Part shown: positions 35,336 through 45,846 of the stretch, in pieces
Numbering within the stretch: position 1 is the first letter of the stretch
How the letters are laid out: every line of letters begins with the position of its first letter
NCBI RefSeq assembly: GCF_003585925.1
Contig: NZ_NRJH01000051.1
Coordinates: 1 to 64,000, forward strand
From: Psittacicella melopsittaci
GTDB lineage: Bacteria > Pseudomonadota > Gammaproteobacteria > Enterobacterales > Psittacicellaceae
Length of the DNA stretch: 64,000 nucleotides
Direction of reading: 5' to 3'
Translations under genes and position numbers: made by a program
Notes under the pieces: model-generated
Told to the model about the DNA's origin: nothing
The model's input: only the letters and a program-made list of their open reading frames with translations
Databases searched by the model: none

Positions 35336-36634
35336 TTAGATTTCATTTAAGAAAGCTAAAACTAAAGCTAAAACTACCCCAAAGATAATTAAGTAAATGA
35401 ATTTACGATAAGCACTGCTACCATCGCGTATATCACTTTGGCGTTTACTTTCTTTAGCTTGATCAACTACATCTCTATTAACCAGTTTTTTAGCATTTTT
35501 AAGACGAAGTTTTTGATACTGCTCTGCCGTAACATTTAACGCCTTTAAGTAATCTTGGTTAATTTCTTTGGCAGCTTCTAGAGCTTGATCAGCATCTACA
35601 AGTTTTAATGTTTTGAAATACTCAGCAATTGGACCTGCAAAAGCTTGTCTTGCTTGCTCAGTTACAGGAGAACTACCTTCTTCTAAAGGTTTTTCTAGTT
35701 TAGTTACAAAGTTTTCAAACTCGATATAATCAAAAATCTTAATTAGAGTTTGGCTTTGGGCAAAGGTTGCAAAGTTTTCTTCCTTGCCTAGATGCCAAGC
35801 ACGACCTATAGCTGCTAATTCTGTATTTGTGCCGCCACGATTATCACTGGTATACTCATGTGTTATGTAAAGAGCTTGAGCATAAATAGAACTATTGTCA
35901 AAGCCTTTAATTTGTAATAAAGGCTGAGTTAAGTTAAAGCCTAGTTTTTTGTGCAGTAAGACAAAAATTGTGGCATAGGTGCCCAGATATATTGCCCCAA
36001 AGCCATAGCTAAAAAGAAACTCGTATACTGTATCAAGAATTTGTTCAGCTTCAGGAGTATCTTCTTGCACGCGAGAAAAGGCATATAAAAATAGAGCGTG
36101 CGTAAAATCAAATTGTTGATCACGCTTTTTCGTTTGGAAATCGTCAGCAACTACATCGTCAATTTCTTTAGGTTTACTTGCTAATTTAGCTTTAAACTGC
36201 TCATATTGCTCTTGAGTTAACGCCTCTTGGTGCACACAGTTATTACTTGTAAAGTAAGCATTTACGCAATAGTTTAAAATTGCGGTACGAAGTAGATTAC
36301 GACGCAGGCTTGGTTTTTGTTGGTTAACTCTTAAAACTTCGGCAGTTAAAAGGTTAGAAAAGCTTTCTAAGCTAATTACTAAAGAATAACTAAAAGGTTG
36401 TACTTCTGAGTCTTCAAGAACTTCTGAGTAAAAAATACCATGAAACGAGCGGTTATTAGAGCCAATGCGATTGTTTTCTAGTTGAAAACGCGAAGCTATA
36501 CCATCAGTAAAAGTATCACTTAAAGTCGAGTGGGTATAGAGATCAGAAAATTTTAAAATATCATTACTTTGATGTAAAAAAGTTAATACCTTATCCAAGT
36601 TCTCTGGATTGCTGATTGGAAAGTGTAAGCTCAT
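35336..36634 (-). CDS. Tail-anchored protein of unknown function, predicted phase-variable
   Basis: I do not recognise the family. The 432-residue product (from ATG at 36634, with GGAG 8 nt upstream) has no signal peptide. The body is soluble, with possible helical repeats in the second half and a charged linker (KNAKKLVNRDVVDQAKESKR). A single membrane segment lies at the extreme C terminus (KFIYLIIFGVVLALVLAFL), leaving only three residues after it. This makes it a tail-anchored inner-membrane protein facing the cytoplasm. A TTG start 23 codons upstream is open but less likely. Its predicted promoter has a run of nine C (minus strand) between the -35 and -10 boxes, so expression may switch by slippage. 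Transcription ends at 35285-35316. Confidence 0.8.
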   Translation of the reverse strand: MSLHFPISNPENLDKVLTFLHQSNDILKFSDLYTHSTLSDTFTDGIASRFQLENNRIGSNNRSFHGIFYSEVLEDSEVQPFSYSLVISLESFSNLLTAEVLRVNQQKPSLRRNLLRTAILNYCVNAYFTSNNCVHQEALTQEQYEQFKAKLASKPKEIDDVVADDFQTKKRDQQFDFTHALFLYAFSRVQEDTPEAEQILDTVYEFLFSYGFGAIYLGTYATIFVLLHKKLGFNLTQPLLQIKGFDNSSIYAQALYITHEYTSDNRGGTNTELAAIGRAWHLGKEENFATFAQSQTLIKIFDYIEFENFVTKLEKPLEEGSSPVTEQARQAFAGPIAEYFKTLKLVDADQALEAAKEINQDYLKALNVTAEQYQKLRLKNAKKLVNRDVVDQAKESKRQSDIRDGSSAYRKFIYLIIFGVVLALVLAFLNEI

Positions 36635-36730
36635 GAGGTAAACTCCAAAATTAAGTATGTGCTTATTGTTATTGTTTAAACTATAATAAAATTTGCCAAG
36701 CAAGCCCTAAAAAAAGCGCCTGTTCTTTCG

Positions 36731-36757
36731 ATTATAGCACGAGTGGGGGGGGGTAAA
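36731..36757 (-). promoter_or_regulatory. Promoter with C9 tract in the spacer
   Basis: On the minus strand TTTACC (36752-36757) and a perfect TATAAT (36731-36736) are separated by 15 bp that include seven of the nine C residues (G9 on the plus strand, 36745-36753). Two more C would give the optimal 17-bp spacer. The predicted start lies about 90 nt before the ATG of the tail-anchored protein. Confidence 0.7.
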
Positions 36758-36831
36758 GAGTTATTACTAGCTAGGGCTTAATTTTTGATTTTTGGTAGGA
36801 ATTTAGAGTACCTAAAAATATATTTCTAAGG

Positions 36832-36874
36832 CAAAAAAAGATCCTCACAGCCAAAAAGGTTGTGAGGATTTTTT
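36832..36874 (-). terminator. Terminator of mnmG
   Basis: A 12-bp stem ATCCTCACAGCC / GGTTGTGAGGAT (36841-36852 and 36858-36869, one G-U pair), followed on the minus strand by a T-run. Confidence 0.9.
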
Positions 36875-36875
36875 A

Positions 36876-38801
36876 TTAAGCTTGAGTTTTAGGAATGCCA
36901 CCTGGCAGAGTTGAGCCATTAGCTTGACTATATTTTTTTAGATACACTAAAAGAATAGAAATAGCTGCTGGAGTAATTCCTGAAATACGTGAAGCCTGAC
37001 CTATAGTTTGTGGTTTGAAGTTTTCTAATTTTGAAATAACTTCATTTGATAAACCTGAAATAGTGCGATAAGAAAAATCAGCAGGAATTTCTGTATTTTC
37101 ATTACGCTCTAAACGGGTAATCTCTTCAAGTTGACGATCAATATAACCTTGGTATTTACTATTGATTTCTACTTGCAGAGCTGCTTGACTGTCTTCGATT
37201 TTACCTTGAGCAAATTGAGCAATTTGGCAAAGTTTATCATAAGTCATGTCTGGACGTTTTAAGAGTTCAATACCGTTTGCTTCTTTAGTTAAAGGAGCTG
37301 ATAAAAGTTCATTAATTTGAGCAATATTATCTACATATGGATGTACCCAAATTTCTTTTAAGCGCTCAGTTTCTTTACTAATATTAGCTAGTTTTTCACT
37401 AAATCTATCCCAACGTGCTTGGTCTATTAAGCCAAGTTCGTGAGCTTTAGGAGTTAAACGTAAGTCAGCATTGTCTTCGCGTAGAAGTAAACGATACTCA
37501 GCACGTGAAGTAAATAAACGATAAGGTTCGTTAGTTCCTAGAGTACATAAGTCATCAATTAGTACACCAAGATAAGCTTCATTACGTTTTGGATACCAAG
37601 CTTCTTTATTTTGGCAACGTAAAGCTGCGTTAATCCCCGCAAGTAAACCTTGAGCTGCAGCTTCTTCGTATCCTGTAGTACCGTTAATTTGCCCAGCCAT
37701 AAAGAGGTTGGTGATTTTTTTACTTTCAAGAGAAAGTTTTAAATCACGTGGGTCAAAATAATCATACTCAATAGCATAACCAGGACGCATAATACGTGCG
37801 TTTTCTAGACCTGGCATAGAGTTAATGATTTTAACTTGCACATCAAAAGGTAAAGATGTTGACACCCCATTTGGATAGATTTCAGTTGAATCTAAACCTT
37901 CTGGCTCTAAAAAGATTTGGTGTTTATCTTTATCAGCAAAACGAACAATTTTATCTTCAATAGACGGACAGTAACGTGGACCTACGCCTTCAATAACTCC
38001 TGCATACATAGGAGAACGGTGCAGGTTATCACGAATTACTTGGTGTGTTTGCTCGTTAGTGTAAGTCATGTGACATGGGATTTGTTTTGGATGCTGATCA
38101 GCTGATCCCATAAAGCTAAATACAGGTAATTCGCCTTGATCCCCTTCTTGCGTGCCTAGTTTACTAAAGTCAATAGTACGCACATCAATACGTGGTGGAG
38201 TACCAGTTTTTAAACGTCCTACACGTAAATTTAAACTACGTAAACGTTCAGCTAAAGAAATAGAAGCTGGATCTCCAGCACGTCCACCAGTATAGTTTTC
38301 CATACCTACGTGGATTTTACCGCCAAGGAATGTTCCTGTAGTTAATACGGCTGTAGTAGTTTCAAATTCAAGACCGATTTTAGTAATAACGCTTTTAACT
38401 TGATCGTTTTCAATACGAATATCAACTACTTCTTGTTGGAAAATATCAAGGTTTTCTTGATTACATAAGAAAGTGCGGACAAAGTTGCGATATAGCGAAC
38501 GGTCAATTTGTGCCCTTGTAGCACGTACTGCCGGACCTTTAGATGAATTTAGGGTTCTAAATTGAATACCACAGTGGTCGGCAGCTATACCCATTAAACC
38601 ACCCATGGCATCTATTTCTTTTACTAGGTGTCCTTTACCAATTCCGCCTATAGCAGGGTTACAAGACATTTGTCCTAGAGTATCTATATTGTGAGTTAAA
38701 AGTAGGGTTTTTAAGCCCATACGTGCAGCCGCTAAACAGGCTTCGGTACCTGCGTGACCACCACCTATAACTATAACGTCATATTTTTTATCGTAGATCA
38801 T
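36876..38801 (-). CDS. mnmG: tRNA uridine-5-carboxymethylaminomethyl modification enzyme
   Basis: Works with MnmE to install the cmnm5 group on U34 of several tRNAs, using FAD and a folate one-carbon unit. The protein has 641 residues (E. coli 629). The FAD-binding Rossmann motif is [19 protein letters not shown] (about 11-29), followed by [19 protein letters not shown] and the conserved [12 protein letters not shown]. The C-terminal domain with [17 protein letters not shown] is the MnmE-interacting part. A short tail of about 15 residues is extra. mnmE is not in the window. It ends in a strong terminator. Confidence 0.97.
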   Translation of the reverse strand: MIYDKKYDVIVIGGGHAGTEACLAAARMGLKTLLLTHNIDTLGQMSCNPAIGGIGKGHLVKEIDAMGGLMGIAADHCGIQFRTLNSSKGPAVRATRAQIDRSLYRNFVRTFLCNQENLDIFQQEVVDIRIENDQVKSVITKIGLEFETTTAVLTTGTFLGGKIHVGMENYTGGRAGDPASISLAERLRSLNLRVGRLKTGTPPRIDVRTIDFSKLGTQEGDQGELPVFSFMGSADQHPKQIPCHMTYTNEQTHQVIRDNLHRSPMYAGVIEGVGPRYCPSIEDKIVRFADKDKHQIFLEPEGLDSTEIYPNGVSTSLPFDVQVKIINSMPGLENARIMRPGYAIEYDYFDPRDLKLSLESKKITNLFMAGQINGTTGYEEAAAQGLLAGINAALRCQNKEAWYPKRNEAYLGVLIDDLCTLGTNEPYRLFTSRAEYRLLLREDNADLRLTPKAHELGLIDQARWDRFSEKLANISKETERLKEIWVHPYVDNIAQINELLSAPLTKEANGIELLKRPDMTYDKLCQIAQFAQGKIEDSQAALQVEINSKYQGYIDRQLEEITRLERNENTEIPADFSYRTISGLSNEVISKLENFKPQTIGQASRISGITPAAISILLVYLKKYSQANGSTLPGGIPKTQA

Positions 38802-39022
38802 ACTTTAATGATAAAAACAAAGAATTAAAAGAGAAAAAACTTAAAGCATTACTTGGATAATTTTGCCAAACTACCTAAATAATGCTATAAGTCAGCGTAT
38901 TCAAATTTTTATATTATATCACAAGTTATAAAAATAATATATTCTTCCCTGTTGTATTTTAGTTTAAAAAGTTTTTAAATGCTTTGTATTCTCATTTAGC
39001 AACTAGGAGTTAAGCAAAAAAT

Positions 39023-39057
39023 AAAAAAAGATCCCGAAGAATCGAGATCTTTTTTCT
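39023..39057 (-). terminator. Terminator of tkt
   Basis: AAAAGATCCCGA pairs with TCGAGATCTTTT (one mismatch) around a 4-nt loop, with A-run and T-run flanks. Confidence 0.85.
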
Positions 39058-39062
39058 TAAGA

Positions 39063-41081
39063 TTATTTAGCTAGGTATTCTGCAACTTTAGCGTAAACCT
39101 TGTCTACAGTAAAGCCAAATAAGTCAAATAATTGACCTGCTGGAGCAGAATCACCGTAACGGTCAATACCTAATACTAGACCATCTAAACCAGCATATTT
39201 GTACCAACCTGCAGTAGAACCAACTTCTAGTACTACACGTTTACGTACATCGCTTGGAATTACAGCTTCACGGTAAGCTGCATCTTGAGCTTCAAAAGTA
39301 TCAACTGAAGGAAGAGATACTACACGTACTGCTTTACCTTCTGCTGTTAATTTAGCAGCTACTTTAACTGCTAGATCTACTTCAGAACCTGTAGCTACAA
39401 ATACTACTTCTGGTTTACCATTAGGAGCGTCTACTAATACGTAACCACCTTTAGCAATGTTTGCAACTTGCTCAGCATTACGTTCTTGTTGTTCAAGATT
39501 TTGACGTGTAAGAATTAATGCTGTAGGTTTGCTACGGTTAGTTAATAGAGCTTCTTTCCATGCTACTGCTGTTTCTACTTGGTCAGCTGGACGCCATACG
39601 CTTAGGTTCGGAATTAAGCGTAATTGTTCTGTGTTTTCAATAGGTTGGTGAGTTGGTCCATCTTCACCTACACCAATTGAATCATGGGTAAATACGTATA
39701 CAGTTTGTAGTTTCATTAATGCAGCCATACGAATTGCATTTAACGCATAGCTAGAGAACATTAAGAAAGTACCACCGTATGGTAAGTGGTTACCGTGTAG
39801 AGCTAGACCATTCATGATCGCACCCATACCAAACTCACGTACCCCGTAGTGTACATAGTTACCTGAAACATCTGCAGGAGTGATAGATTTGCAACCTTTG
39901 AAAATAGTTAGGTTCGAAGGTGCTAAGTCAGCCGAGCCCCCAAGAATTGAAGAAATATGTGGAGCATAAGCATTTAACGCGTTTTGTGATGAAGCACGAG
40001 TTGCTAAAGACTTAGGTTCAGCTTGGAGTTGAGCAATGTATTGATCAGCTAATTCAGCTAAGCCAGCTTCTAATTCACCATTAAAACGAGCTTCTAATTT
40101 AGCTCCTAACTCAGGATATCTAGCTTTATAGTTAGCAAATAGAGCTTGCCATTCTTCTTCAACTTTTTGTCCTGTAGTACGAGCATTCCAAGCATTGTAA
40201 GCTTCTTCAGGCACATAGAAAGGCTCTAATGAAGGCCAGTGTAATGCTTCTTTAGTTGCTTTAATTTCTTCTGCACCTAATGGAGCACCGTGCACATGGT
40301 GAGTACCTTCTTTATTTGGAGCACCTTTACCAATTACTGTTTTACAAATAATTAGAGTAGGTTTTTCTTGTTGACCTTTAGCTGCATCTATAGCTGCTTG
40401 GATTTGTTCTGAATTGTGACCATCTACATCTTCAATTACGTTCCAACCGTAAGCACGGAAACGTTCTGCAGTGTTGTCAGTAAACCAACCATCAGTGTCA
40501 CCGTCGATTGAAATTTTATTTGAATCGTAGAAAGCAATTAATTTGCCAAGACCTAAAGTCCCTGCTAATGAACATGCTTCGTGTGAAACACCTTCCATTA
40601 AACAACCATCACCTAAGAAAGCATAAGTGTAGTGGTCTACTGGTTTAAGATCTTCTTGGTTGAATTCAGCAGCTAAAAGTTTTTCTGCTAAAGCCATACC
40701 TACTGCATTAGCAATCCCTTGACCTAGAGGACCAGTTGTAGTTTCAACACCTGGAGTGTGACCGTATTCTGGGTGTCCTGGAGTTAAAGAGCCTAATTGA
40801 CGGAAGTTTTTGATTTCAGCTAAAGATAAATCATAACCCGTTAAGTGTAAAAGGCTGTAAATTAACATAGAACCGTGACCATTTGATAGAACAAAGCGGT
40901 CTCTGTTTGGCCATTTAGGGTTTTGAGGATTATGTTTTAAATTACGACGCCATAAAACTTCTGCAATGTCTGCCATCCCCATAGGAGCACCTGGGTGACC
41001 AGAATTTGCTTTTTGAATTGCATCCATTGAAAGTACACGGATAGCATTAGCACAAAGCTGTCTTAAAGTAGGAGTTGTCAT
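39063..41081 (-). CDS. tkt: Transketolase
   Basis: Moves two-carbon ketol units in the non-oxidative pentose phosphate pathway with thiamine diphosphate and Mg2+. The protein has 672 residues (E. coli TktA 663). Visible motifs are [23 protein letters not shown] near the N terminus, the ThDP motif [13 protein letters not shown] (about 157-169), the Pyr-domain segment [17 protein letters not shown] (about 468-484) and [15 protein letters not shown] near the C terminus. AGGA lies 10 nt before the ATG. It is a single-gene unit, divergent from tsaC. Confidence 0.97.
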   Translation of the reverse strand: MTTPTLRQLCANAIRVLSMDAIQKANSGHPGAPMGMADIAEVLWRRNLKHNPQNPKWPNRDRFVLSNGHGSMLIYSLLHLTGYDLSLAEIKNFRQLGSLTPGHPEYGHTPGVETTTGPLGQGIANAVGMALAEKLLAAEFNQEDLKPVDHYTYAFLGDGCLMEGVSHEACSLAGTLGLGKLIAFYDSNKISIDGDTDGWFTDNTAERFRAYGWNVIEDVDGHNSEQIQAAIDAAKGQQEKPTLIICKTVIGKGAPNKEGTHHVHGAPLGAEEIKATKEALHWPSLEPFYVPEEAYNAWNARTTGQKVEEEWQALFANYKARYPELGAKLEARFNGELEAGLAELADQYIAQLQAEPKSLATRASSQNALNAYAPHISSILGGSADLAPSNLTIFKGCKSITPADVSGNYVHYGVREFGMGAIMNGLALHGNHLPYGGTFLMFSSYALNAIRMAALMKLQTVYVFTHDSIGVGEDGPTHQPIENTEQLRLIPNLSVWRPADQVETAVAWKEALLTNRSKPTALILTRQNLEQQERNAEQVANIAKGGYVLVDAPNGKPEVVFVATGSEVDLAVKVAAKLTAEGKAVRVVSLPSVDTFEAQDAAYREAVIPSDVRKRVVLEVGSTAGWYKYAGLDGLVLGIDRYGDSAPAGQLFDLFGFTVDKVYAKVAEYLAK

Positions 41082-41345
41082 TCGTTAGATCCTATAAAAG
41101 AAATTTAAGATTAGTTTTTTTCCTCTCCTATGAGCAAAAAAACTAGACAATTAACTAAAGATAGAAAATCTTCTCTATATTATACTTTATTTAATACGAT
41201 CTAAATAAGGAAAATACGCAAACCAGGATAATTTTTTCTCTAGTACCTAAAAATAGAGGCAACAAAATCAAGATTTTTCTTGCCTCAGGGGCGTATGTGG
41301 TAAAATTAATGAGAAAAATTCTATTAATATTGCCTGGAGTTTGGC

Positions 41346-42542
41346 ATGGCTGTACAAATGGTTTCCTCACTCGAGGAATTAAAACTCATTTCAGATAAAG
41401 AAAATAAAATACTTGCCTATCCTACCGAATCGGTATTTGGTTTAGGCTGTAGGGTTGATCGCGTCGATCTTATCCAAGAAATTTTAGATTTAAAAGAACG
41501 CAAAAATGACAAGGGCTTTGTTATTATTGCTTCCGATTTACAGCAACTCAAGGGAATAGTAGATCTTGAGCTTTTACCACCAGATTTAATTGCTTTACTG
41601 GATATGGTTAATTACCATATAGAAGAATCTCCTTATGATATGTATAGCGATATTCCTGGTTTAGATTTTAGATTTATCGATTTATTTAACCAAGCTTTTG
41701 CCTATAGTTGGGACCAGCTCCAAAATAAACTCGCTAACCCAGATGAGCAAAAGCCTCTATTTATGAAGGCAAGCACGGGGGAAAAAAAGAGTTTAGCTAC
41801 CGCAAGCCAAGAAGTAGACTTATATAATTTAGTTTACGCTGCCTATCACGGTTATTTTTCTAATCAACTTATTCTCGAGCAACTCGGGGACTTAAACCTT
41901 GAAGAACAAGCTCTTAAGTTAGCAACCGTATTACATAACTCAGGGCAAGGCTTAACTTTTTTACTGCCCGCTCATCCAAATTGCCCAGAAATTATTCGCG
42001 GTAAATTTGCTACAGTTGCCGTGCGCCTCACCAAAGAAGAGTTTCTTGTCTCTCTAATTGAAACTATGGGCGGAGCTTTAATTTCTACTTCGGCAAACCA
42101 TTCGGGCTCGCAATCTTTAACTAGTGCCGAGCAGGTCGAGGATATGCTTGTCTCTGATAGCAGAGTATATTTACAAGAGCGAGTATTGCTTTTAAATCAA
42201 CCCGTAATTTACCCTGAAGAATTTGGGATTAAAGAAAGTATTTTAATTAATCTACTCCCAGATTCGGTAATGCAAGTGTTAAAGCTCCGAGGCGGCACAG
42301 TACCAGAAACAGGCGTTGCCCGTAATCTCCCTGATTTGTTTTTACCTAATTTAGGTTTAGACTTAGAAGAGCCAGATCAGGCAATTTGCTATGCTCTGTT
42401 ACGTTTTCTTATAGCTCCAGAGTTTACAATTTTTGCGGTAGGAACTATTTATAATTATTTAGCTGACCCTGATGTAGAACATAATGAAGAGCAACTTTTT
42501 GCCTTAGTGAAAAATTTAGCTTATAGTTTTTTAGGAAATTAA
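41346..42542 (+). CDS. tsaC: TsaC/YrdC-family threonylcarbamoyl-AMP synthase, enlarged
   Basis: TsaC makes threonylcarbamoyl-AMP for the t6A37 modification of tRNAs. The YrdC core is recognisable: YPTESVFGLG (25-34), LKERKNDKGFVIIASD (49-64, with the KxR motif), GLTFLLPAHPNCPEIIRGKFATVAVRL (202-228) and STSANHSG (247-254). The protein has 398 residues, about twice E. coli TsaC (190). About 110 extra residues lie between QLKG and GLTFLL (about 88-200), and about 80 more after the core. The insertion is acidic and aromatic, with no motif I know. GGAG precedes the ATG by 8 nt. aroE follows after 1 nt, as tsaC-aroE does in many gammaproteobacteria. Confidence 0.85.
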   Translation: MAVQMVSSLEELKLISDKENKILAYPTESVFGLGCRVDRVDLIQEILDLKERKNDKGFVIIASDLQQLKGIVDLELLPPDLIALLDMVNYHIEESPYDMYSDIPGLDFRFIDLFNQAFAYSWDQLQNKLANPDEQKPLFMKASTGEKKSLATASQEVDLYNLVYAAYHGYFSNQLILEQLGDLNLEEQALKLATVLHNSGQGLTFLLPAHPNCPEIIRGKFATVAVRLTKEEFLVSLIETMGGALISTSANHSGSQSLTSAEQVEDMLVSDSRVYLQERVLLLNQPVIYPEEFGIKESILINLLPDSVMQVLKLRGGTVPETGVARNLPDLFLPNLGLDLEEPDQAICYALLRFLIAPEFTIFAVGTIYNYLADPDVEHNEEQLFALVKNLAYSFLGN

Positions 42543-42543
42543 A

Positions 42544-43395
42544 ATGCTTTCAGATCGTTATTTAGTTTGGGGAAATCCTATTGCCCATAGTTTATCTCCT
42601 CGCATTCATGAAATTTTTGCCAACCAAAGAGGCGAGCGAATTGATTACCGCCGTCGTGGTGAAGGCATGGATGTAGCAACTTTTATTAGCTCTTTCTTAA
42701 ACTTTTTTAATAATGAAGGTGGCAAGGGATCTAATATTACCTCTCCGTTTAAGCAAGTAGTATATGAGTTAATTGAAAATCGCTCGGAAGTATGCGAAAT
42801 AGCTCAAGCTTGTAATACTGTAATTAAACGTGCCGATGGTAGCCTCTTTGCCGAAAATACCGATGGTTATGGCTTATCAACTGATTTAAAAGATCTAGGT
42901 TGGTTAGGCATGAACACGCGCGTGTTAATTCTCGGTGCAGGGGGAGCGGTAACGGGAGTGTTATTCCATCTTTTACAAGAAGGGGCAGTAGTTGATATTT
43001 TCAATCGTACTCGAGCTCGAGCACAAGAAGTAGCAAAGGCTTTTAGTAAATTTGGGCAAGTAAATGCAGTTAATGAGTATGACTTTAATGAATATGACTT
43101 GGTAATAAATGCCGTAGCCTATAAACAAGGTGATGCTGGCGTTAATCTGCGTACAACTCGAGTTACTAATGCTTATACTAAATTCTATGATATGCAGTAT
43201 ACAGCGACAGGCAAAACTCCTTTTTTAGCCTTTGTCAGTGATCTAGGGGTAGAAAATAATATTGCCAATGGCTTAGGTATGCTTGTGAAACAGGCTGCTC
43301 TTTCGCATTATTATTGGTTTGGTGTTTTACCAGATGCCAAGGCTGCCCTTGAGCAATTACGTCAAGAACTTGCTGAGGCTGCAAGTGGATGCTAA
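42544..43395 (+). CDS. aroE: Shikimate dehydrogenase
   Basis: Reduces 3-dehydroshikimate to shikimate with NADPH in aromatic amino acid synthesis. The protein has 283 residues (E. coli 272). The substrate motif is NPIAHSLSPRIHEIF (about 11-25), the catalytic Lys lies in NITSPFK and the catalytic Asp in NTDGYGL. The Rossmann glycine loop is LGAGGAVTGVL and the NADP phosphate-binding motif is NRTRARA. The usual GANVTxPFK is GSNITSPFK here. It starts 1 nt after tsaC and overlaps fluC by 11 nt. Confidence 0.95.
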   Translation: MLSDRYLVWGNPIAHSLSPRIHEIFANQRGERIDYRRRGEGMDVATFISSFLNFFNNEGGKGSNITSPFKQVVYELIENRSEVCEIAQACNTVIKRADGSLFAENTDGYGLSTDLKDLGWLGMNTRVLILGAGGAVTGVLFHLLQEGAVVDIFNRTRARAQEVAKAFSKFGQVNAVNEYDFNEYDLVINAVAYKQGDAGVNLRTTRVTNAYTKFYDMQYTATGKTPFLAFVSDLGVENNIANGLGMLVKQAALSHYYWFGVLPDAKAALEQLRQELAEAASGC

Positions 43396-43765
43396 GATTT
43401 TACTCAGTATAGCCCTAGGAGCAGTTTTAGGTGCCTGGGCACGAGCTTATTTATCGCTTTGGTTAAATCCTAGTCTGGCGTTTATAAATCTTGGTACTTT
43501 AGTAGCAAATGTGGTAGGATGTTTTATTATTGGCTTAATGGTATGTGCGGTAAAAGATCTCCAGATAAGTGCTAGAGTACAACAATTAATAGTAACAGGA
43601 TTTTTAGGTAGTTTAACTACCTTTTCATCTTATAGCTCTGAAGTTGTACAAAGATTTTACCAAGGAGCTTGGGGGCAAGCTTTAGGCATAGCTTTGATTC
43701 ACTTGCTTTTAGGCTTTCTTAGTACAGGAGTAGCCATAGCCTTATGGCGTTTATTTAAAGGTTAA
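43385..43765 (+). CDS. crcB: Fluoride channel Fluc/CrcB
   Basis: A small dual-topology membrane protein that forms a dimeric fluoride exporter. The 126-residue product from the GTG at 43385 has four membrane segments. Motifs are GAVLGAWARAYLS at the N terminus, GTLVANVVGCFIIG with the channel Asn, and GFLGSLTTFSSYSSEV, the family signature around the central sodium site. I chose the GTG because GAGG lies 9 nt upstream and the hydrophobic N terminus fits; the frame continues upstream inside aroE. No fluoride riboswitch is seen, since the gene is embedded in an operon. Confidence 0.9.
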   Translation: MDAKILLSIALGAVLGAWARAYLSLWLNPSLAFINLGTLVANVVGCFIIGLMVCAVKDLQISARVQQLIVTGFLGSLTTFSSYSSEVVQRFYQGAWGQALGIALIHLLLGFLSTGVAIALWRLFKG

Positions 43766-43789
43766 TTTTTTTATTTAAGGTATATTTGT

Positions 43790-44797
43790 ATGAGCAAACC
43801 AGTAATTTTAAGTGGGATTCAACCTTCGGGTTCTTTAAGTTTAGGTAACTATCTAGGCTCATTACGTAACTGGGTAAAAATGCAAGATGATTATGAGTGT
43901 TTTTACTGTGTAGTTGACTTACACGCAATTACCGTACGTCAAGACCCACAAGCTTTACATAAAGCGAGTTTAGATATGGTAGCCTTATATCTGGCAGCAG
44001 GTATAGACCCAGAAAAAAGCACTATTTTTATTCAAAGCCAAGTGCCAGAACACGCAGAATTAGGCTGGTTATTAAACTGCTACACTTATTTTGGTGAGCT
44101 AAGTCGCATGACTCAATTTAAAGATAAATCTGCTCGTTATGAACAAAATGTAACGGCTGGTTTATTTGATTATCCTGTATTAATGGCTGCAGATATTCTT
44201 CTTTACCAAACTGACTTAGTACCAGTTGGTGCCGACCAAAAGCAGCACTTAGAATTATGTCGTGATATTGCTGAACGTGCGAACAAAATTTATGGTGAAG
44301 ATCTCTTCAAGATCCCAAATCCATTTATTGCCCCTGAGGGTGCTCGTGTAATGTCATTACAAGACCCAAACAAAAAAATGTCTAAGTCTGATGACAACCA
44401 AAATAACGTGATTTTCCTTTTAGAAGATCTGAAAAAAGTTACCAAAAAAATTAAAGCTGCTGTAACTGACAGTGATGATCCACCACGCGTAGTTTATGAT
44501 TTAGAAAACAAAGCAGGGATTGCAAATCTCCTTGATATAGCTTCGGCAGTTACTGGTAAGTCTATTGCTCAGCTTGAAGAGGAGTTTAAAGACTCTATGT
44601 ATGGTAACTTCAAAAAATATGTTGCTGAAGAAGTTTGTAAACTTTTAGAAGATCTACAAACTAAATTTGCCCATTACCGTCAAAACGAAGAATTATTAAA
44701 CCAAATTATTGCTCAGGGGGCTGCTAAAGCAAGTGCTCGTGCTCGTGTTACTTTAAATAAATTTAAAGAACGTATTGGTTTTGTAATGCCAAAATAG
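43790..44797 (+). CDS. trpS: Tryptophanyl-tRNA synthetase
   Basis: A class I aminoacyl-tRNA synthetase for tryptophan. The protein has 335 residues (E. coli 334). The HIGH-like motif is [17 protein letters not shown] (about 12-28). The active-site segments [13 protein letters not shown] and [18 protein letters not shown] are conserved, and KKMSKSDDN is the KMSKS motif. AAGG lies about 11 nt upstream. It is the last gene of tsaC-aroE-crcB-trpS, followed by a small palindrome (AAGCCAAGCTTGGCTT) before epmB. Confidence 0.97.
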   Translation: MSKPVILSGIQPSGSLSLGNYLGSLRNWVKMQDDYECFYCVVDLHAITVRQDPQALHKASLDMVALYLAAGIDPEKSTIFIQSQVPEHAELGWLLNCYTYFGELSRMTQFKDKSARYEQNVTAGLFDYPVLMAADILLYQTDLVPVGADQKQHLELCRDIAERANKIYGEDLFKIPNPFIAPEGARVMSLQDPNKKMSKSDDNQNNVIFLLEDLKKVTKKIKAAVTDSDDPPRVVYDLENKAGIANLLDIASAVTGKSIAQLEEEFKDSMYGNFKKYVAEEVCKLLEDLQTKFAHYRQNEELLNQIIAQGAAKASARARVTLNKFKERIGFVMPK

Positions 44798-44823
44798 CGT
44801 AAGCCAAGCTTGGCTTAATTCAT

Positions 44824-45846
44824 ATGAGTAATCAATGGAAACGAGAGTTAGCTAAGGCTTTTAAAGATCCACAAGAGCTCTTAGCATATTTACAGATAGA
44901 TCCGCAAGCCGAGAGTAAGGTTGCAGGTAAACCTTTATTAAGTAAAAGTAATTTTCCTATGCTTGTGCCACAGCATTTTGCCGAGCTTATGGAAAAAGGC
45001 AATATAGATGATCCTTTGCTTTTACAGGTTTTACCTTTTAGCCATGAATTGGTTCAAGATCCTGAGTTTGTCCTTCAACCTTTAGATGAGCAGGACAACT
45101 TTATTCCCGTAAAAAATATAGTGCACAAGTATCAAGACCGGATGCTCTTTTTACCTAAAGGGGGTTGTGCGGTAAATTGTCGTTATTGTTTTCGTCGAAA
45201 CTTCCCTTATGATGAGTTAGGTTCGAGCAAAGAGCAATGGCAAGAAGCCCTTGATTATGCCTATAAGCAAAATATTTCTGAACTCATTTTATCAGGTGGT
45301 GACCCTCTGATGATGAATGATAAAGAATTTACCTGGCTAAGTGAGCAAATTATTAGCCGTAATCTAACTGCCAATCCTAAAGTAGATAGATTACGTATAC
45401 ATTCGCGTTTACCTGTAGTATTGCCTGCTCGTATTAACGAACAATTTCTTGCGACTTGTCAAAGTTTAGCCGAAGCTGGAGTTAAGGTTATTTGGGTAAG
45501 TCATATTAACCATCCCCAAGAAATTAGCCTCACGCTGCAGGAAAAATTTAAGCTTTTACAACAAGCAGGAGTGGTTTTATTAAATCAGTCGGTGTTATTG
45601 CGGGGCGTAAACGATAGTGTAGAGGTGCTAGAAGCTCTTTCACGCAAGCTTTTTGCCCATGGGGTCTTACCTTACTATTTACATTTACTAGATAAGGTGG
45701 AAGGATCGACGCACTTTTATCTTAATGACACTCAAGCTTTAGCTTTATATGCCCAACTTCAAGAGCAAACTTCGGGGTACTTAGTACCAAAATTAGCTCG
45801 TGAAGAAGTAGGGAACAAGCATAAAACTCTATATACGAGTAATTAA
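44824..45846 (+). CDS. epmB: EF-P beta-lysylation protein EpmB (lysine 2,3-aminomutase family)
   Basis: A radical-SAM, PLP-dependent enzyme that converts alpha-lysine to (R)-beta-lysine for modification of elongation factor P. The protein has 340 residues (E. coli 342). The radical-SAM cluster motif is CAVNCRYCFRRNFPY (CxxxCxxC), followed by LILSGGDPLMMND and LRIHSRLPVVLPARI. The PLP lysine is in the C-terminal PKLAREEVGNKHKT region. The match to E. coli EpmB is clear throughout. epmA and efp are not in the window. A strong terminator ends the transcript. Confidence 0.95.
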   Translation: MSNQWKRELAKAFKDPQELLAYLQIDPQAESKVAGKPLLSKSNFPMLVPQHFAELMEKGNIDDPLLLQVLPFSHELVQDPEFVLQPLDEQDNFIPVKNIVHKYQDRMLFLPKGGCAVNCRYCFRRNFPYDELGSSKEQWQEALDYAYKQNISELILSGGDPLMMNDKEFTWLSEQIISRNLTANPKVDRLRIHSRLPVVLPARINEQFLATCQSLAEAGVKVIWVSHINHPQEISLTLQEKFKLLQQAGVVLLNQSVLLRGVNDSVEVLEALSRKLFAHGVLPYYLHLLDKVEGSTHFYLNDTQALALYAQLQEQTSGYLVPKLAREEVGNKHKTLYTSN

